NCBI RefSeq assembly: GCF_042648965.1
Contig: NZ_JBHRYJ010000008.1
Span: 62,001-126,000 of the forward strand
Origin: Ferrovibrio xuzhouensis
Lineage (GTDB): Bacteria; Pseudomonadota; Alphaproteobacteria; Ferrovibrionales; Ferrovibrionaceae
Length of the DNA: 64,000 bases
Direction: 5' to 3'
Positions within the stretch are counted from its first letter, which is position 1; each line of letters begins with the position of its first letter. This document shows, one piece after another, positions 52,169 to 61,439 of this stretch. The translations under genes were made by a program, and so were the position numbers. Below the pieces are notes generated by a model. That model made no database searches. It worked only from the letters and a program-made list of their open reading frames with translations, and was not told the origin of the DNA.

Positions 52169-53701
52169 TCAGTAAGTTGTTGGCCAATTGCGGAGGTGGC
52201 GCTGTCCGATGCCGTGCGTCGGGCGCATTTCATGGATTTCCAGCATCCGCTTCAGATACTGCCGGGTATCCTGCGGCCTGATAACCGCCTGGACGCCATA
52301 GATCGACGCGAGGTCGTAGGCAGACGAATCGCGGCGCATCTCGGCTTCTATGCGAGCGCGTTCCGCCGGGTCGTCGTCGCCCCAGGTGACCACCCGGGCG
52401 GCATAAACGGGATCCATGAAACTGATTTCCGCGGTGGGCCAAGCGGCAATGTCGTCGGAGTTACGGCCGCCGCCCATGTTCAGGTAGGCCTGCCCATAGC
52501 TCTTCCGCATCATGACCGACAGCTTCGGGACAGACGCCATCTGCAGGGCGGTCATGAAGTTCATGATCTTGCCGGGCGCCTTCTGGCGTTCGCCGTCGAT
52601 GCCGATCACGAATCCCGGCGTATCGACGAAAAGCAGCAGCGGGATGTTGAAGGAATCACACATCACGATGAAACGGGTGATCTTCTCGCAGGCGGCGACG
52701 TCGAGCGCGCCAGCCTTGCCCATGGGATTGTTGGCGATGATGCCGACGCTGCGGCCATCGAGCCGGGCCATGCCGATGACGGCGGGCTTGCCGAACTGCG
52801 GTTTCACTTCCATGAAGGTGTCGGCGTCGACGACTGACCGAATGATGCGCCGGACGTCGTAGACCCGGGTTCGAGATTCCGGCAGCGCCGCCAGAATACC
52901 GTCCCCGGCCTCATCGCAGCCGGCCGGCACCGCCAGCCGCGGCGGCGCCTCGGCGGCATGACCAGGCAGATAGCTCAGGAAGCGCTTGATCGCCGCGATG
53001 GCGTCTTCGTCGCTGTCAACGACGGTATCGACCATACCTGTGGTTTCAGAATGCAGCTTGACCCCGCCCAGTTCCTCCGGGTCTACCTTCTGGCCGATTG
53101 CCATCGAGGCGAGCGCTGGGCTCGCCACCGCCATGACAGCTCCGCGCCGCATGACCACATAGTCGGACAGGCAGGCATACCACGCCGATGAACCGTAACA
53201 TTGCCCGAGAATGGCGGAGACCCACGGCGTTTCGCGCTGACGGACATACTGCACGGGATCGGTGCCAAGCATGGTACCCATGCCGCGGGCTCCCATGTTG
53301 TCGGGCATGCGGGCGCCCGAGCTTTCGCCGAACATGACCAGTGGCAGGCCGCGCTGGGTTGCCACCCGCTTCACATGGCCGATCTTTTTCATGTTGGTCA
53401 GGCTGCTTGACGCGCCCTTGACCGTGAAATCGTTCGACACGACCGCGACCTCGCGGCCTTCAATCTTACCGAATCCTGCGATCTTTCCGTCACCCGGCGT
53501 ATTGTCGGCATCACCGGGCATCACGGATGTTCCGAACAGGCCGCTTTCCAGGAAGCTTCCGGCATCCACCAGACAGTCAATCCGCTCACGGGCATTCAGG
53601 ACATTGGCCTGCCTGCGCCGCGCCAGCTTCTCCGGCCCGCCCATCGCGAGCGCGCGGCGTCGGCGGACTTCGAAATCTTCTAGCAATGCTTCATGTGGCA
53701 T
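52169..53701 (-). CDS. Acyl-CoA carboxylase carboxyltransferase subunit (PccB/MmdA-like)
   Basis: 510 aa. VVSNDFTVKGASSSLTNMKK, MFGESSGARMPDNMGARGMG, GQCYGSSAWYACLSDYVVMR, GIIANNPMGKAGALDVAACE and VDTPGFVIGIDGERQKAPGK make this a PccB-type carboxyltransferase with both oxyanion pockets intact. Acetyl-, propionyl- or another small acyl-CoA cannot be distinguished by eye. It is the third gene of the operon after bioY and the CoA-transferase, 18 bp before the biotin carrier. Confidence 0.9.
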   Translation of the reverse strand: MPHEALLEDFEVRRRRALAMGGPEKLARRRQANVLNARERIDCLVDAGSFLESGLFGTSVMPGDADNTPGDGKIAGFGKIEGREVAVVSNDFTVKGASSSLTNMKKIGHVKRVATQRGLPLVMFGESSGARMPDNMGARGMGTMLGTDPVQYVRQRETPWVSAILGQCYGSSAWYACLSDYVVMRRGAVMAVASPALASMAIGQKVDPEELGGVKLHSETTGMVDTVVDSDEDAIAAIKRFLSYLPGHAAEAPPRLAVPAGCDEAGDGILAALPESRTRVYDVRRIIRSVVDADTFMEVKPQFGKPAVIGMARLDGRSVGIIANNPMGKAGALDVAACEKITRFIVMCDSFNIPLLLFVDTPGFVIGIDGERQKAPGKIMNFMTALQMASVPKLSVMMRKSYGQAYLNMGGGRNSDDIAAWPTAEISFMDPVYAARVVTWGDDDPAERARIEAEMRRDSSAYDLASIYGVQAVIRPQDTRQYLKRMLEIHEMRPTHGIGQRHLRNWPTTY

Positions 53702-53731
53702 GGGGTACCCATATTGGAAGTTGACGCGCCT

Positions 53732-54991
53732 CTAGCCGCCGGCGGGTTGCGGCTTCGACTCTGTGACAATGCCCGCCCGGGCCAATGCATCGATCGCCTG
53801 GTCCGGCAGCCCGAGGCGGTCGGCCAGGACCGCGCGCGTGTCGACGCCGACAGCCCGGCCCGCCCACTGCACATGCCCCGGAGTCCGCGACAGCTTCGGC
53901 ACGATGCCGGGCACCGTGGCCTCGCCGAGTTCCTGCGACGCCACCCGTTGCAGCATGTCCCGCTGCCGGTAGTGCGGGTCGGCGAAAATATCCGCGATGT
54001 TGTAGATACGGGCCGCCGGGACATCGGCGGCGGCCAGCAGCGCCTCGAGCGTTGCGAGCGGCAGGCTGCCGGTCCATGCGCCGATGACCGAATCGAGTTC
54101 GTCGGGATGCCGCGCGCGCGCCGCCGGCGTGGCGAACCGGCTGTCTTCGATCAGGCTGTCGCACTGCATGGCGCCGAGCAGGCGGCGGAAAATCGGATTG
54201 CTGGCGGCCACGATCTGGATGTAGCGGCCATCGGCGGTCGGATAGAGGTTGTTCGGTACATGGCCGGGCAGACGGCTGCCGGCGCGCGTGGCGACCGTGT
54301 TCAGGGCGGCATAGGCGGGGATATGCGGTTCGACAAAGCTGAAGGCAGCCTCGTAGAGCGCCGCATCGACCACCTGGCCCCGGCCGCTCTGCGCCCGCTC
54401 CACCAGCGCCATGGCGGCGCCAAACGCGGCATACAGACCGGTGATGTAGTCGGTCAGCGATGTCGCCACGCGCGCCGGCGGACGGTCTGGATCGCCGGTC
54501 AGGTCGCGCAGGCCGCTGATCGCCTCGCTGGTCACGCCATAGCCGGGTCGCTGGCTGTATGGCCCGGTCTGGCCGTAGCCGCTGATCCGCACCATGACCA
54601 GCCCCGGATTGCCGGCCGAGAGATCTGCATATCCCAGTCCCCACTTCTCCATCGTGCCCGGACGGAAGTTCTCGATGAAAATATCGGCCTGCAGAACCAT
54701 GTCGCGCACGAGGGCCTGCGCCTCCGGCTGGCGCATGTCGAGCGCAATCAGTTTCTTGTTGCGCAGGATGCTGGCCGCATAGAGGGAGGCATCGCCCTTG
54801 CGCTCCCCCATGGTACGCACGGCATCGCCATCCGCGGGCTCTATCTTGATGACATCGGCGCCGAAGTCGGCCAGCAACCGGCCGCAGAAGGGCCCTGCGA
54901 CGGTGGAGGTCAGCTCGATGACCCGCACGCCGGCGAGCGGCCCGGTCGCTGGCTGGGCGGCTGCAGAAGTGCGACGCATGTCCTGGTGCAT
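53732..54991 (-). CDS. CaiB/BaiF family CoA-transferase (family III)
   Basis: 419 aa. LAGVRVIELTSTVAGPFCGR and LADFGADVIKIEPADGDAVR are the N-terminal CoA-binding signature; SLTDYITGLYAAFGAAMALV contains the catalytic Asp that forms the acyl anhydride; GQVVDAALYEAAFSFVE and RIYNIADIFADPHY follow. It moves CoA from a donor such as succinyl-CoA to a free acid, which would prepare the substrate for the adjacent carboxylase. The start is ATG 54991 or 54979; neither has a strong ribosome-binding site. 31 bp downstream of bioY. Confidence 0.9.
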   Translation of the reverse strand: MHQDMRRTSAAAQPATGPLAGVRVIELTSTVAGPFCGRLLADFGADVIKIEPADGDAVRTMGERKGDASLYAASILRNKKLIALDMRQPEAQALVRDMVLQADIFIENFRPGTMEKWGLGYADLSAGNPGLVMVRISGYGQTGPYSQRPGYGVTSEAISGLRDLTGDPDRPPARVATSLTDYITGLYAAFGAAMALVERAQSGRGQVVDAALYEAAFSFVEPHIPAYAALNTVATRAGSRLPGHVPNNLYPTADGRYIQIVAASNPIFRRLLGAMQCDSLIEDSRFATPAARARHPDELDSVIGAWTGSLPLATLEALLAAADVPAARIYNIADIFADPHYRQRDMLQRVASQELGEATVPGIVPKLSRTPGHVQWAGRAVGVDTRAVLADRLGLPDQAIDALARAGIVTESKPQPAGG

Positions 54992-55022
54992 GTGATATCC
55001 GGGGTCGATGTGATGGAAACGG

Positions 55023-55589
55023 TCAGCGCCGGCGCTCAATGCCGACCACAAGCGCCGCGCCGAGCCCGATCTTCACCAGCGACGCCAGCACGAAGGGAAG
55101 CAGGCCGACGGTAATAGCCTTTTCCACACCGAACTGGATGGCAAGCCATGCACAGCCGACCGAAAGAATGATCGCGGTTCCCGCCGCCTGCGCGAGGACG
55201 GCGCGGAGCAGCGTCCTGCCGTAGCCCCGTTCGGCCAGCCAGCCGGCCACATAGGCGGCGAGGACGAAGCCGACCAGGTATCCGCCGGTCGGCCCCAGCA
55301 GATAGGCAAGACCAAGTCCGCGCTCCGGCGTGCCGGCGAAAACCGGCAGGCCAACTAACCCCTCGAGCACGTAGATGGCGACCACCATCGCCCCGAGGCG
55401 AGACCGCAGGGTCATGCCGATCACCAGCACGGCCAGGGTCTGCATAGTCATCGGCACCGGCCAGAATGGCACCTGAACGCGCGCCGACAGCGCCAGAAGC
55501 AGCGAGCCGATCAGCGCCGCACCGAAGCCGAAGGCGAGCTGCTGCATGACAGGCGCCCGCGCAGCAGCGGGATGTGGGATCTTTGGCAT
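55023..55589 (-). CDS. bioY: BioY biotin transporter substrate-binding membrane component
   Basis: 188 aa, six predicted helices. Conserved BioY stretches: VQVPFWPVPMTMQTLAVLVI, LGLAYLLGPTGGYLVGFVLA and YVAGWLAERG. It is the S-component of an ECF transporter or acts alone; no EcfA/EcfT or BioMN genes are seen here. As first gene of a biotin-enzyme operon it would raise biotin supply when the carboxylase is made. The ATG at 55589 has GGAGG 6 bases upstream. Confidence 0.93.
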   Translation of the reverse strand: MPKIPHPAAARAPVMQQLAFGFGAALIGSLLLALSARVQVPFWPVPMTMQTLAVLVIGMTLRSRLGAMVVAIYVLEGLVGLPVFAGTPERGLGLAYLLGPTGGYLVGFVLAAYVAGWLAERGYGRTLLRAVLAQAAGTAIILSVGCAWLAIQFGVEKAITVGLLPFVLASLVKIGLGAALVVGIERRR

Positions 55590-55668
55590 GATTTCCTCCG
55601 TCGGCCGGTGCTTTGACATCCGCACCGTTGCCCGAAGCTTTTCACAGGCGGGGAATCACGTCAACCTG

Positions 55669-55680
55669 ATTGTCGACAAT
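55669..55680. promoter_or_regulatory. Palindrome ATTGTCGACAAT upstream of bioY (candidate GntR operator)
   Basis: A perfect 12-bp inverted repeat 79 bp before the bioY start. It matches the ATTGT-NN-ACAAT core found before gntR at 43871-43882, differing only in the two central bases. BirA/BioR boxes look different, so control by the GntR protein of the same island is favoured. The rest of 55590-56207 holds no gene apart from the tRNA-Val fragment. Confidence 0.55.
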
Positions 55681-55908
55681 TTTGATTGCTATTTTCCCGG
55701 CAATAATAGAAAGGCTTCCCATTGAATATATTGTATTTTCCGATCAAGTGGCGGCAATTACCTACTTCAGGGGCACGCCATCAGCCATCCCGCAAGTTTA
55801 GCGGGAAGCGCAGCTGCCGGTTTCGGCATGTGCACCATGGCGCTGCTTTTCCGCCCATCGACCGGCAGCGATCTTGCCGTCAGATCGTCAGGATATTTTG
55901 TGGGGAGG

Positions 55909-55953
55909 TGGTGGGCGGTGAGAGGGTCGAACTCCCGACATCCTCGGTGTAAA
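55909..55953 (-). other. 3' half of tRNA-Val(UAC), second and inverted att-like scar
   Basis: Reading the minus strand: loop TTTACAC (rc of 55947-55953), CGAGG, ATGTC, GGGAG, TTCGACC, CTCTC, ACCGCCC, A, CCA (rc of 55909-55911). It differs from the 34276-34320 copy at one base in the anticodon stem (CGAGG versus CAAGG). The DNA before the loop (ACTGTTTAATT, then a run of A and GATTCGCGG) is also related to that before the first copy, so element DNA and not only tRNA is shared. The 5' half of the tRNA is absent. Confidence 0.75.
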
Positions 55954-56207
55954 AATTAAACAGTCATTTCTTGTGTTTTTTTGTAGTTCCCGCGAATCTA
56001 GGGTGTGGACTCACTCGGCTCCATGAGGAGACTGGCGGCACGACCGTCAGCGCTAGAGCGCGTCGGAGCCGGCCTCAACGCGGCCGAAAGCCGCATATTT
56101 CCTGGCCAAATTTCACATCCGTAGATTTATCGTGATAGCCCTCAGAGAGGATAGAAACTGAACGGGCCGAGTGCTCGCCTGCTACATAACGAGCCGGCTC
56201 TGACCGC

Positions 56208-56834
56208 TCATCGCACAAGTACGCCAAGCAAGGTTGTGCAGGCCCCAACGCCGATTCCAATCAGCAGCCAGCGAATACGCTCATCTACGATCTGCCGTTG
56301 GCGTGCCGCCAGCTGCGCCTTCGCAGGTTGACTTTGATTGGTCTGCTGACCGACGCTTGGCGCATGGCTCGCCTGATCGGCGACAGTCTCTCCTGAAACG
56401 CGAGCGGCAAACGAATGAAAGAAATCTTCTGCCGTTTTCCCGGCAACGCCCTGAATCATGCGACTACCGAGGCTGGCGAGCTTGCCGCCCACCTCAGCCC
56501 TCGCATCATATCGCAGCCGCGTGCCGCCGGCCTCGTCGACAAGGCTAACCCTCGCCTCGCCCTTGGCAAAGCCGGCCACGCCGCCCTGCCCCTGGCCAGA
56601 GATCAGATAACCTTGTTGCGGAACGATGTCGCTTAAGCTGACCTTGCCGGCAAATCGCGCGCTGATCGGCCCCACCCGCGTTACCACGCGCGCGGTAAAC
56701 TCGGTCTCGCCGACCTGAACCAGCTCCTCGCAACCCGGGATGCAGGCCTTCAGTACCTCAGGGTCATTCAACGCCCGCCATACCGTCGCGCGGCTGGCCG
56801 GAATCACGACGTCTCCAGACAGTTCCATCGTCAC
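56208..56834 (-). CDS. CoxG-like SRPBCC-family protein
   Basis: 208 aa. The N-terminal SRPBCC domain (about residues 1-150) begins ELSGDVVIPASRATVWRALN with DPEVLKACIPGCEEL, the CoxG signature. GPISARFAGKVSLSDI and DARAEVGGKLASLGSRMIQG follow. A Gln/Ala-rich linker leads to one C-terminal membrane helix (about 188-207). CoxG anchors or matures CoxLMS-type enzymes at the membrane. The start is GTG 56834 (GTGA overlap with the dehydrogenase) or ATG 56828. Confidence 0.88.
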   Translation of the reverse strand: MTMELSGDVVIPASRATVWRALNDPEVLKACIPGCEELVQVGETEFTARVVTRVGPISARFAGKVSLSDIVPQQGYLISGQGQGGVAGFAKGEARVSLVDEAGGTRLRYDARAEVGGKLASLGSRMIQGVAGKTAEDFFHSFAARVSGETVADQASHAPSVGQQTNQSQPAKAQLAARQRQIVDERIRWLLIGIGVGACTTLLGVLVR

Positions 56835-57724
56835 AGCTCCGCTTTCGGGGGTGCTGCATAGGCCTTCAGCAGGGCCTGTGTACCGTCGCGCGCCGCGCCG
56901 CCACTCATGAGCTTCGCATACTGGCTTCTAGCGGATTCGAGGCCGGGCAACGGCAGACCGCGCGCCGCCGCCTCGGCATGCGCCAGCCCCATATCCTTGA
57001 CGAAATGCTCGATGAAGAACCCGGCCGTGAAATCGCCCGCGATCATCTTGGGGCCGAGTGCAGCCAGCAGGGCGCCGTTCGCCACGCCGCCGCCCAGGAC
57101 GGCCAGCATCTTCTCAAGATCAAGGCCGACCCGGCCGGCATAGGCAAGTCCTTCGGCAATGCCGAGCATTGTGCCGGCAATCACCGTCTGGTTGGCCAGC
57201 TTGGCATGCTGCCCGGCCCCGGCCTCGCCCATATGCGTGATCGTGCTGCCCATCAGGCGCAGCACCGGCATGACCCGCTCCAGAGCACCGGCATCGCCGC
57301 CGACCATGATCGACAGCCTGGCATCCCGCGCGCCGAATTCCCCGCCCGAGACCGGGGCATCCAGGGCCGAGAGGCCGCGCGCCGCGGCCGCCGCGGCGAT
57401 CCGCACGGCAAGACTTGGCGACGAGGTCGTCATGTCGATCAAGACGGCGCCGGCACGCGCCGCTTCGACAATGCCACCAGCGCCCAGATAGATGCCGTCG
57501 ACATCACTGGGCAGCCCGACCATGGTAATCACAATGTCGGCCTCGGCCGCCGCAGCACCGGCACTATCGCACAGCACCGCGCCGCGCCCCCGCAACGCCT
57601 GTGCACTTCCGGGGCTGCGGTTGTAGATGCGCAGCGAATGGCCCGCCGCAAAGATATGGCCGGCCATATGGCGGCCCATGATGCCAAGGCCGATGAAAGC
57701 CACACTGGGTTTCATGTCACTCAT
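56831..57724 (-). CDS. NAD(P)-dependent 3-hydroxyisobutyrate/tartronate-semialdehyde reductase-family enzyme
   Basis: 297 aa beta-hydroxyacid dehydrogenase. VAFIGLGIMGRHMAGHIFAA binds NAD(P); DAPVSGGEFGARDARLSIMV is the substrate motif; GAGQHAKLANQTVIAG carries the catalytic Lys; KDMGLAHAEA is the cofactor-side signature. It oxidises or reduces a short hydroxyacid or aldehyde-acid. Placed between a molybdenum hydroxylase and CoxG and with an ABC importer upstream, it may act in breakdown of the imported compound. One base separates it from the upstream stop. Confidence 0.88.
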   Translation of the reverse strand: MSDMKPSVAFIGLGIMGRHMAGHIFAAGHSLRIYNRSPGSAQALRGRGAVLCDSAGAAAAEADIVITMVGLPSDVDGIYLGAGGIVEAARAGAVLIDMTTSSPSLAVRIAAAAAARGLSALDAPVSGGEFGARDARLSIMVGGDAGALERVMPVLRLMGSTITHMGEAGAGQHAKLANQTVIAGTMLGIAEGLAYAGRVGLDLEKMLAVLGGGVANGALLAALGPKMIAGDFTAGFFIEHFVKDMGLAHAEAAARGLPLPGLESARSQYAKLMSGGAARDGTQALLKAYAAPPKAEL

Positions 57725-57725
57725 C

Positions 57726-60076
57726 TCAGCTCCGTTCCCGCAGCAGGCTGCGGATCATCATGGGTGTTACCGGCTGGCGCTCCACCCGTATACCAAACGG
57801 CCGCAGCGCGTCGGCAATGGCGAGAGGCACGGCACCCGTCGCCCCCATGACGCCGCCTTCCGCCATACCCTTGGTTCCGGTCGGCGTCCGGCGATTAGGC
57901 GTATGATGGGAAATGATCTCGAAAGACGGGATTTCGCAGGCCGTCGGCAGCAGGTAGTCGGCGAAACTGCCAGACAGGTTCTGGCCAGCGGCATCGTAGA
58001 TCACCTCTTCATATAGCGCACCGCCAATGCCCATTGCCGTCGCGCCGTGCTGCTGGCCTTCGACGACGACCGGGCTGAGCACCGTGCCGCAATCCTCGAC
58101 GATCAGATAGCGGTCGATGACGACGCGGCCGGTCTCGATATCGACCTGTACTTCACAGGCATGCGTGCTGTTCGAATAGGTCATCGGCGGCGGATCATAG
58201 GCACGATGCGTCTCAAGGCCTGGCTCCATGCCGGGTGGCAGTCGCAGCGGATCCAGATAGGCGGTGCGGGCGATATCGGCGAGCGTCAGGCCAGTCGCGA
58301 CCCAGTTGCCGCCGAGATGGCGCTCGATCACGCCCTCGCGCATCCGCAGCTCGCCTGCCGCGTTGAGGTCGAGCAGGCCGGCTGCTATGGCCAGTATCTT
58401 CGCCTGCAGGTCGCGGCCGGCCAGCAGCAGAACGCCGCCGCCCGCCGTGCCGCCGCGGCCGCCGCGGCTGCCCATCCCATAAGGCGCAACATCGGTATGG
58501 CCGAGTTTCAGGTCGACATCGTCCGGCCGCACGCCCAAGCCTTCGGCCACCGCCAACGACAGGGATGTCTCGTAGCCCTGGCCGCTGGCCATCAGGCCGA
58601 CGGAAGCGTTGACGGCGCCGCTCGGCTCGATCTTGACCCAGGCCGTCTCATGCCCGGACCCGGGAATGCCGGCTGACTTATAGAAGGCAGAGCCATAGGT
58701 GGTCGACTCGACGACAACGCAAAGACCGAGGCCACGATGGATGCCCTTGCCGCGATCCTCGGCCTGGCGCTGGCGAAAGCCCTCATAGTCGACGGCCTTG
58801 AGCGCCAGTTCCATGGTCTCGCGCGGGGTAACGTCTTCGAGAACCTGGCCGGTCGGCATCGTATAGGGCAGGTCTTCGGGGCGGATCATATTGAGGCGCC
58901 GCACATCGACCGGATCGAGACCGAGCGCATCAGCCACCGCATCCATGGTGCCCTCCATCACCCAGGAGGTGATCGCCATCGGCGCCCGCATCGGTCCATT
59001 GCCGCATTTGTTGGTCAGCGCAACCCGGACGTCGAAATTGTAATCCTGAATCCGGTAGGGGCCGGTCAGGATCATCGCCACCACGCGGGCGAGGTAATTC
59101 GCCGGAAAGAAGCAGTAGGCGCCAAAATCCTCGCGGATATCGAGAGTGAGGGCGAGGATGCGGCCGTTGCGGTCGACGGCGGCGCGGGTGCGCACCCAGT
59201 CTTCCCGCGCATGGCTTGCCGCCATCAGATTCTCCACGCGATCTTCGCGCCAGCGCACCGGCCGCCTGAGGCGCCGCGCCAGCGCCGCCACCGCCCATTC
59301 CTCGCGGTAGAGGGCGATCTTCTGCCCGAACGCGCCGCCGATATCCGGGCTGATCACCGTAACCTGGGATTCCGACAGGCCGAGCCGGGCGGCGAGCTGG
59401 GTGCGGTAGGGATGCGGCACCTGGGTGCCGACATGCATGGTGAGATGCTGGCGGCCCTCATCCCAGACCGCGAGGCAGCCGCGCGTCTCAATGGGCGCAT
59501 GGGTCTGGCGGCCCTGCCGGAACTGGGCCTCAACAATGCTGTGAGCCTCGGCGAAGCGCCGCTCGACATTGCCAGCCGCATAGGTCTGATGCGAGACGAG
59601 ATTCGAATCGAGCGTCTCGTCGACCAACGCGGCCCCCGGCGCCAGGGCCGCATCGAAATCGGCAACCGCCAGCAGCGGCTCGTAGTCGACCTGCACAGTC
59701 TCGCAGGCATCTTCGGCGAGATAGCGGTCGGTGGCGACGACGCAGGCGACCGGGTCGCCCTGGAAGCGCACCCTGTCGACCGGCAGAATGACGATCTCCG
59801 TCGGCTTCAGCCCCTCGATCGGTGGCGCCATGCGGATCGGCGTCGTCTCGCTGGCAAGATCGGCGCCGGTCACGACCGTTTCCACGCCGGGCATGATCCG
59901 GGCAGTGTCGCCGTCGATGCGCAGCAGCCGCGCATGCGCATGCGGCGACCGCACGAAGCAGGCATGCAGCGTGCCCGGCAGGGTAATATCGTCGAGATAG
60001 CGGCCCTGGCCGAGTAGCAGCGGCCGGTCTTCTTTGCGCCGCAGCGGCCGGCCGAGAACGGACGAGTCCTGCGCCG

Positions 60077-60080
<4 letters not shown>
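57726..60080 (-). CDS. Molybdenum hydroxylase large subunit (xanthine dehydrogenase/CoxL family)
   Basis: 784 aa. VLGRPLRRKEDRPLLLGQGR at the N-terminus, HAHARLLRID, GGAFGQKIALYREEW (molybdopterin contact), and near the C-terminus GTKGMAEGGVMGATGAVPLA containing the catalytic Glu. At the position of the AYRCSFR loop (CO dehydrogenase) or AYRGAGR (form II/XDH-like) it has NGPMRAPMAITSWVMEG, so it is neither a standard form I CoxL nor a typical XDH. The substrate is therefore open; an aldehyde, purine or N-heterocycle is possible. Overlaps the small subunit (ATGA). Confidence 0.88.
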
Positions 60081-60565
<485 letters not shown>

Positions 60566-60566
60566 C

Positions 60567-61439
60567 TCACCCTCGTCCCGCTCTGGTGAAGGCATCCACA
60601 ACCGCCCGCTTCACCATCACGGCCGCCAGTTCGCGCCGATAGACGGCCGGAATCCGAGGATCGTCCTCGGCCTGCAGGCGAGAGACGATATGGCTGGCAA
60701 GCGCCGCGGCGACCCCATCACCCGGCGTCTGGCCTACCCAGTTTCCGGCCACGTCGGTCCAGAGGACCGGCCGCGCCTCGACGCCGCCGACCGCCACCCG
60801 CAGGCCGGCGATCCGTCCTGCCGGATCGAGATCGGCTATTGCCGCCGCCAGGGCGATGGCGAAATCGCCCGCCCGGCGTTCGAAGAGATGAAAGCCCCAG
60901 CCCCAGGACGGCGGCATCGGCGGCAAGCGGACCGCTGTGATGAGCTCATCGGCAGCGAGCGCGGTGGTCATGATACCCTGGAAGAAATCCCGGGCCGCGA
61001 CACGTCGCCGCCCCGTCGCCGAGGCGACCTCGACCTCTGCGTCCAGCAGGACGGCAACCAGCGGCAGCTGTGCCGCCGGGTCCGCATGGGCAAGGCTGCC
61101 GCCAATGGTACCCCGTTGCCGGATCGCATAATGACCGATGCTCGCCGCCGCCACCGCCAGCACCGGACAGAGGTCGCGAACGAGGCTGGATGTCGCGAGA
61201 TCGTGATGACGCACCGTCGCGCCGATCACCAGCCCGTCGCCGGTCCGCTCGATCCCGTCCAGTTCCGGCAGGCGGTTGAGGTCAATCAGCACGGCAGGCT
61301 GCGCCAGCCGCATGTTCATCATCGGCACCAGGCTCTGCCCACCGGCGATCAACCGTGCCCAGTCGCCGTAGTCCGACAGAGCGGCCAGTGCCAGTGCCAG
61401 ACTGGTCGGCGCCACATACTGGAAGGCGGCCGGTTTCAC
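60567..61439 (-). CDS. Molybdenum hydroxylase FAD-binding medium subunit (CoxM-like)
   Basis: 290 aa. LIAGGQSLVPMMNMRLAQPA and RGTIGGSLAHADPAAQLPLV are the two FAD diphosphate motifs of CoxM/XdhB proteins; the CO_deh_flav_C-type domain forms the end (VAVGGVEARPVLW). It receives electrons from the small subunit and passes them to the respiratory chain or NAD+. Gene order on the strand is M-S-L, as in cox operons. The start overlaps the ABC ATPase stop (ATGA), which ties the enzyme to the transporter genes. Confidence 0.92.
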   Translation of the reverse strand: MKPAAFQYVAPTSLALALAALSDYGDWARLIAGGQSLVPMMNMRLAQPAVLIDLNRLPELDGIERTGDGLVIGATVRHHDLATSSLVRDLCPVLAVAAASIGHYAIRQRGTIGGSLAHADPAAQLPLVAVLLDAEVEVASATGRRRVAARDFFQGIMTTALAADELITAVRLPPMPPSWGWGFHLFERRAGDFAIALAAAIADLDPAGRIAGLRVAVGGVEARPVLWTDVAGNWVGQTPGDGVAAALASHIVSRLQAEDDPRIPAVYRRELAAVMVKRAVVDAFTRAGRG

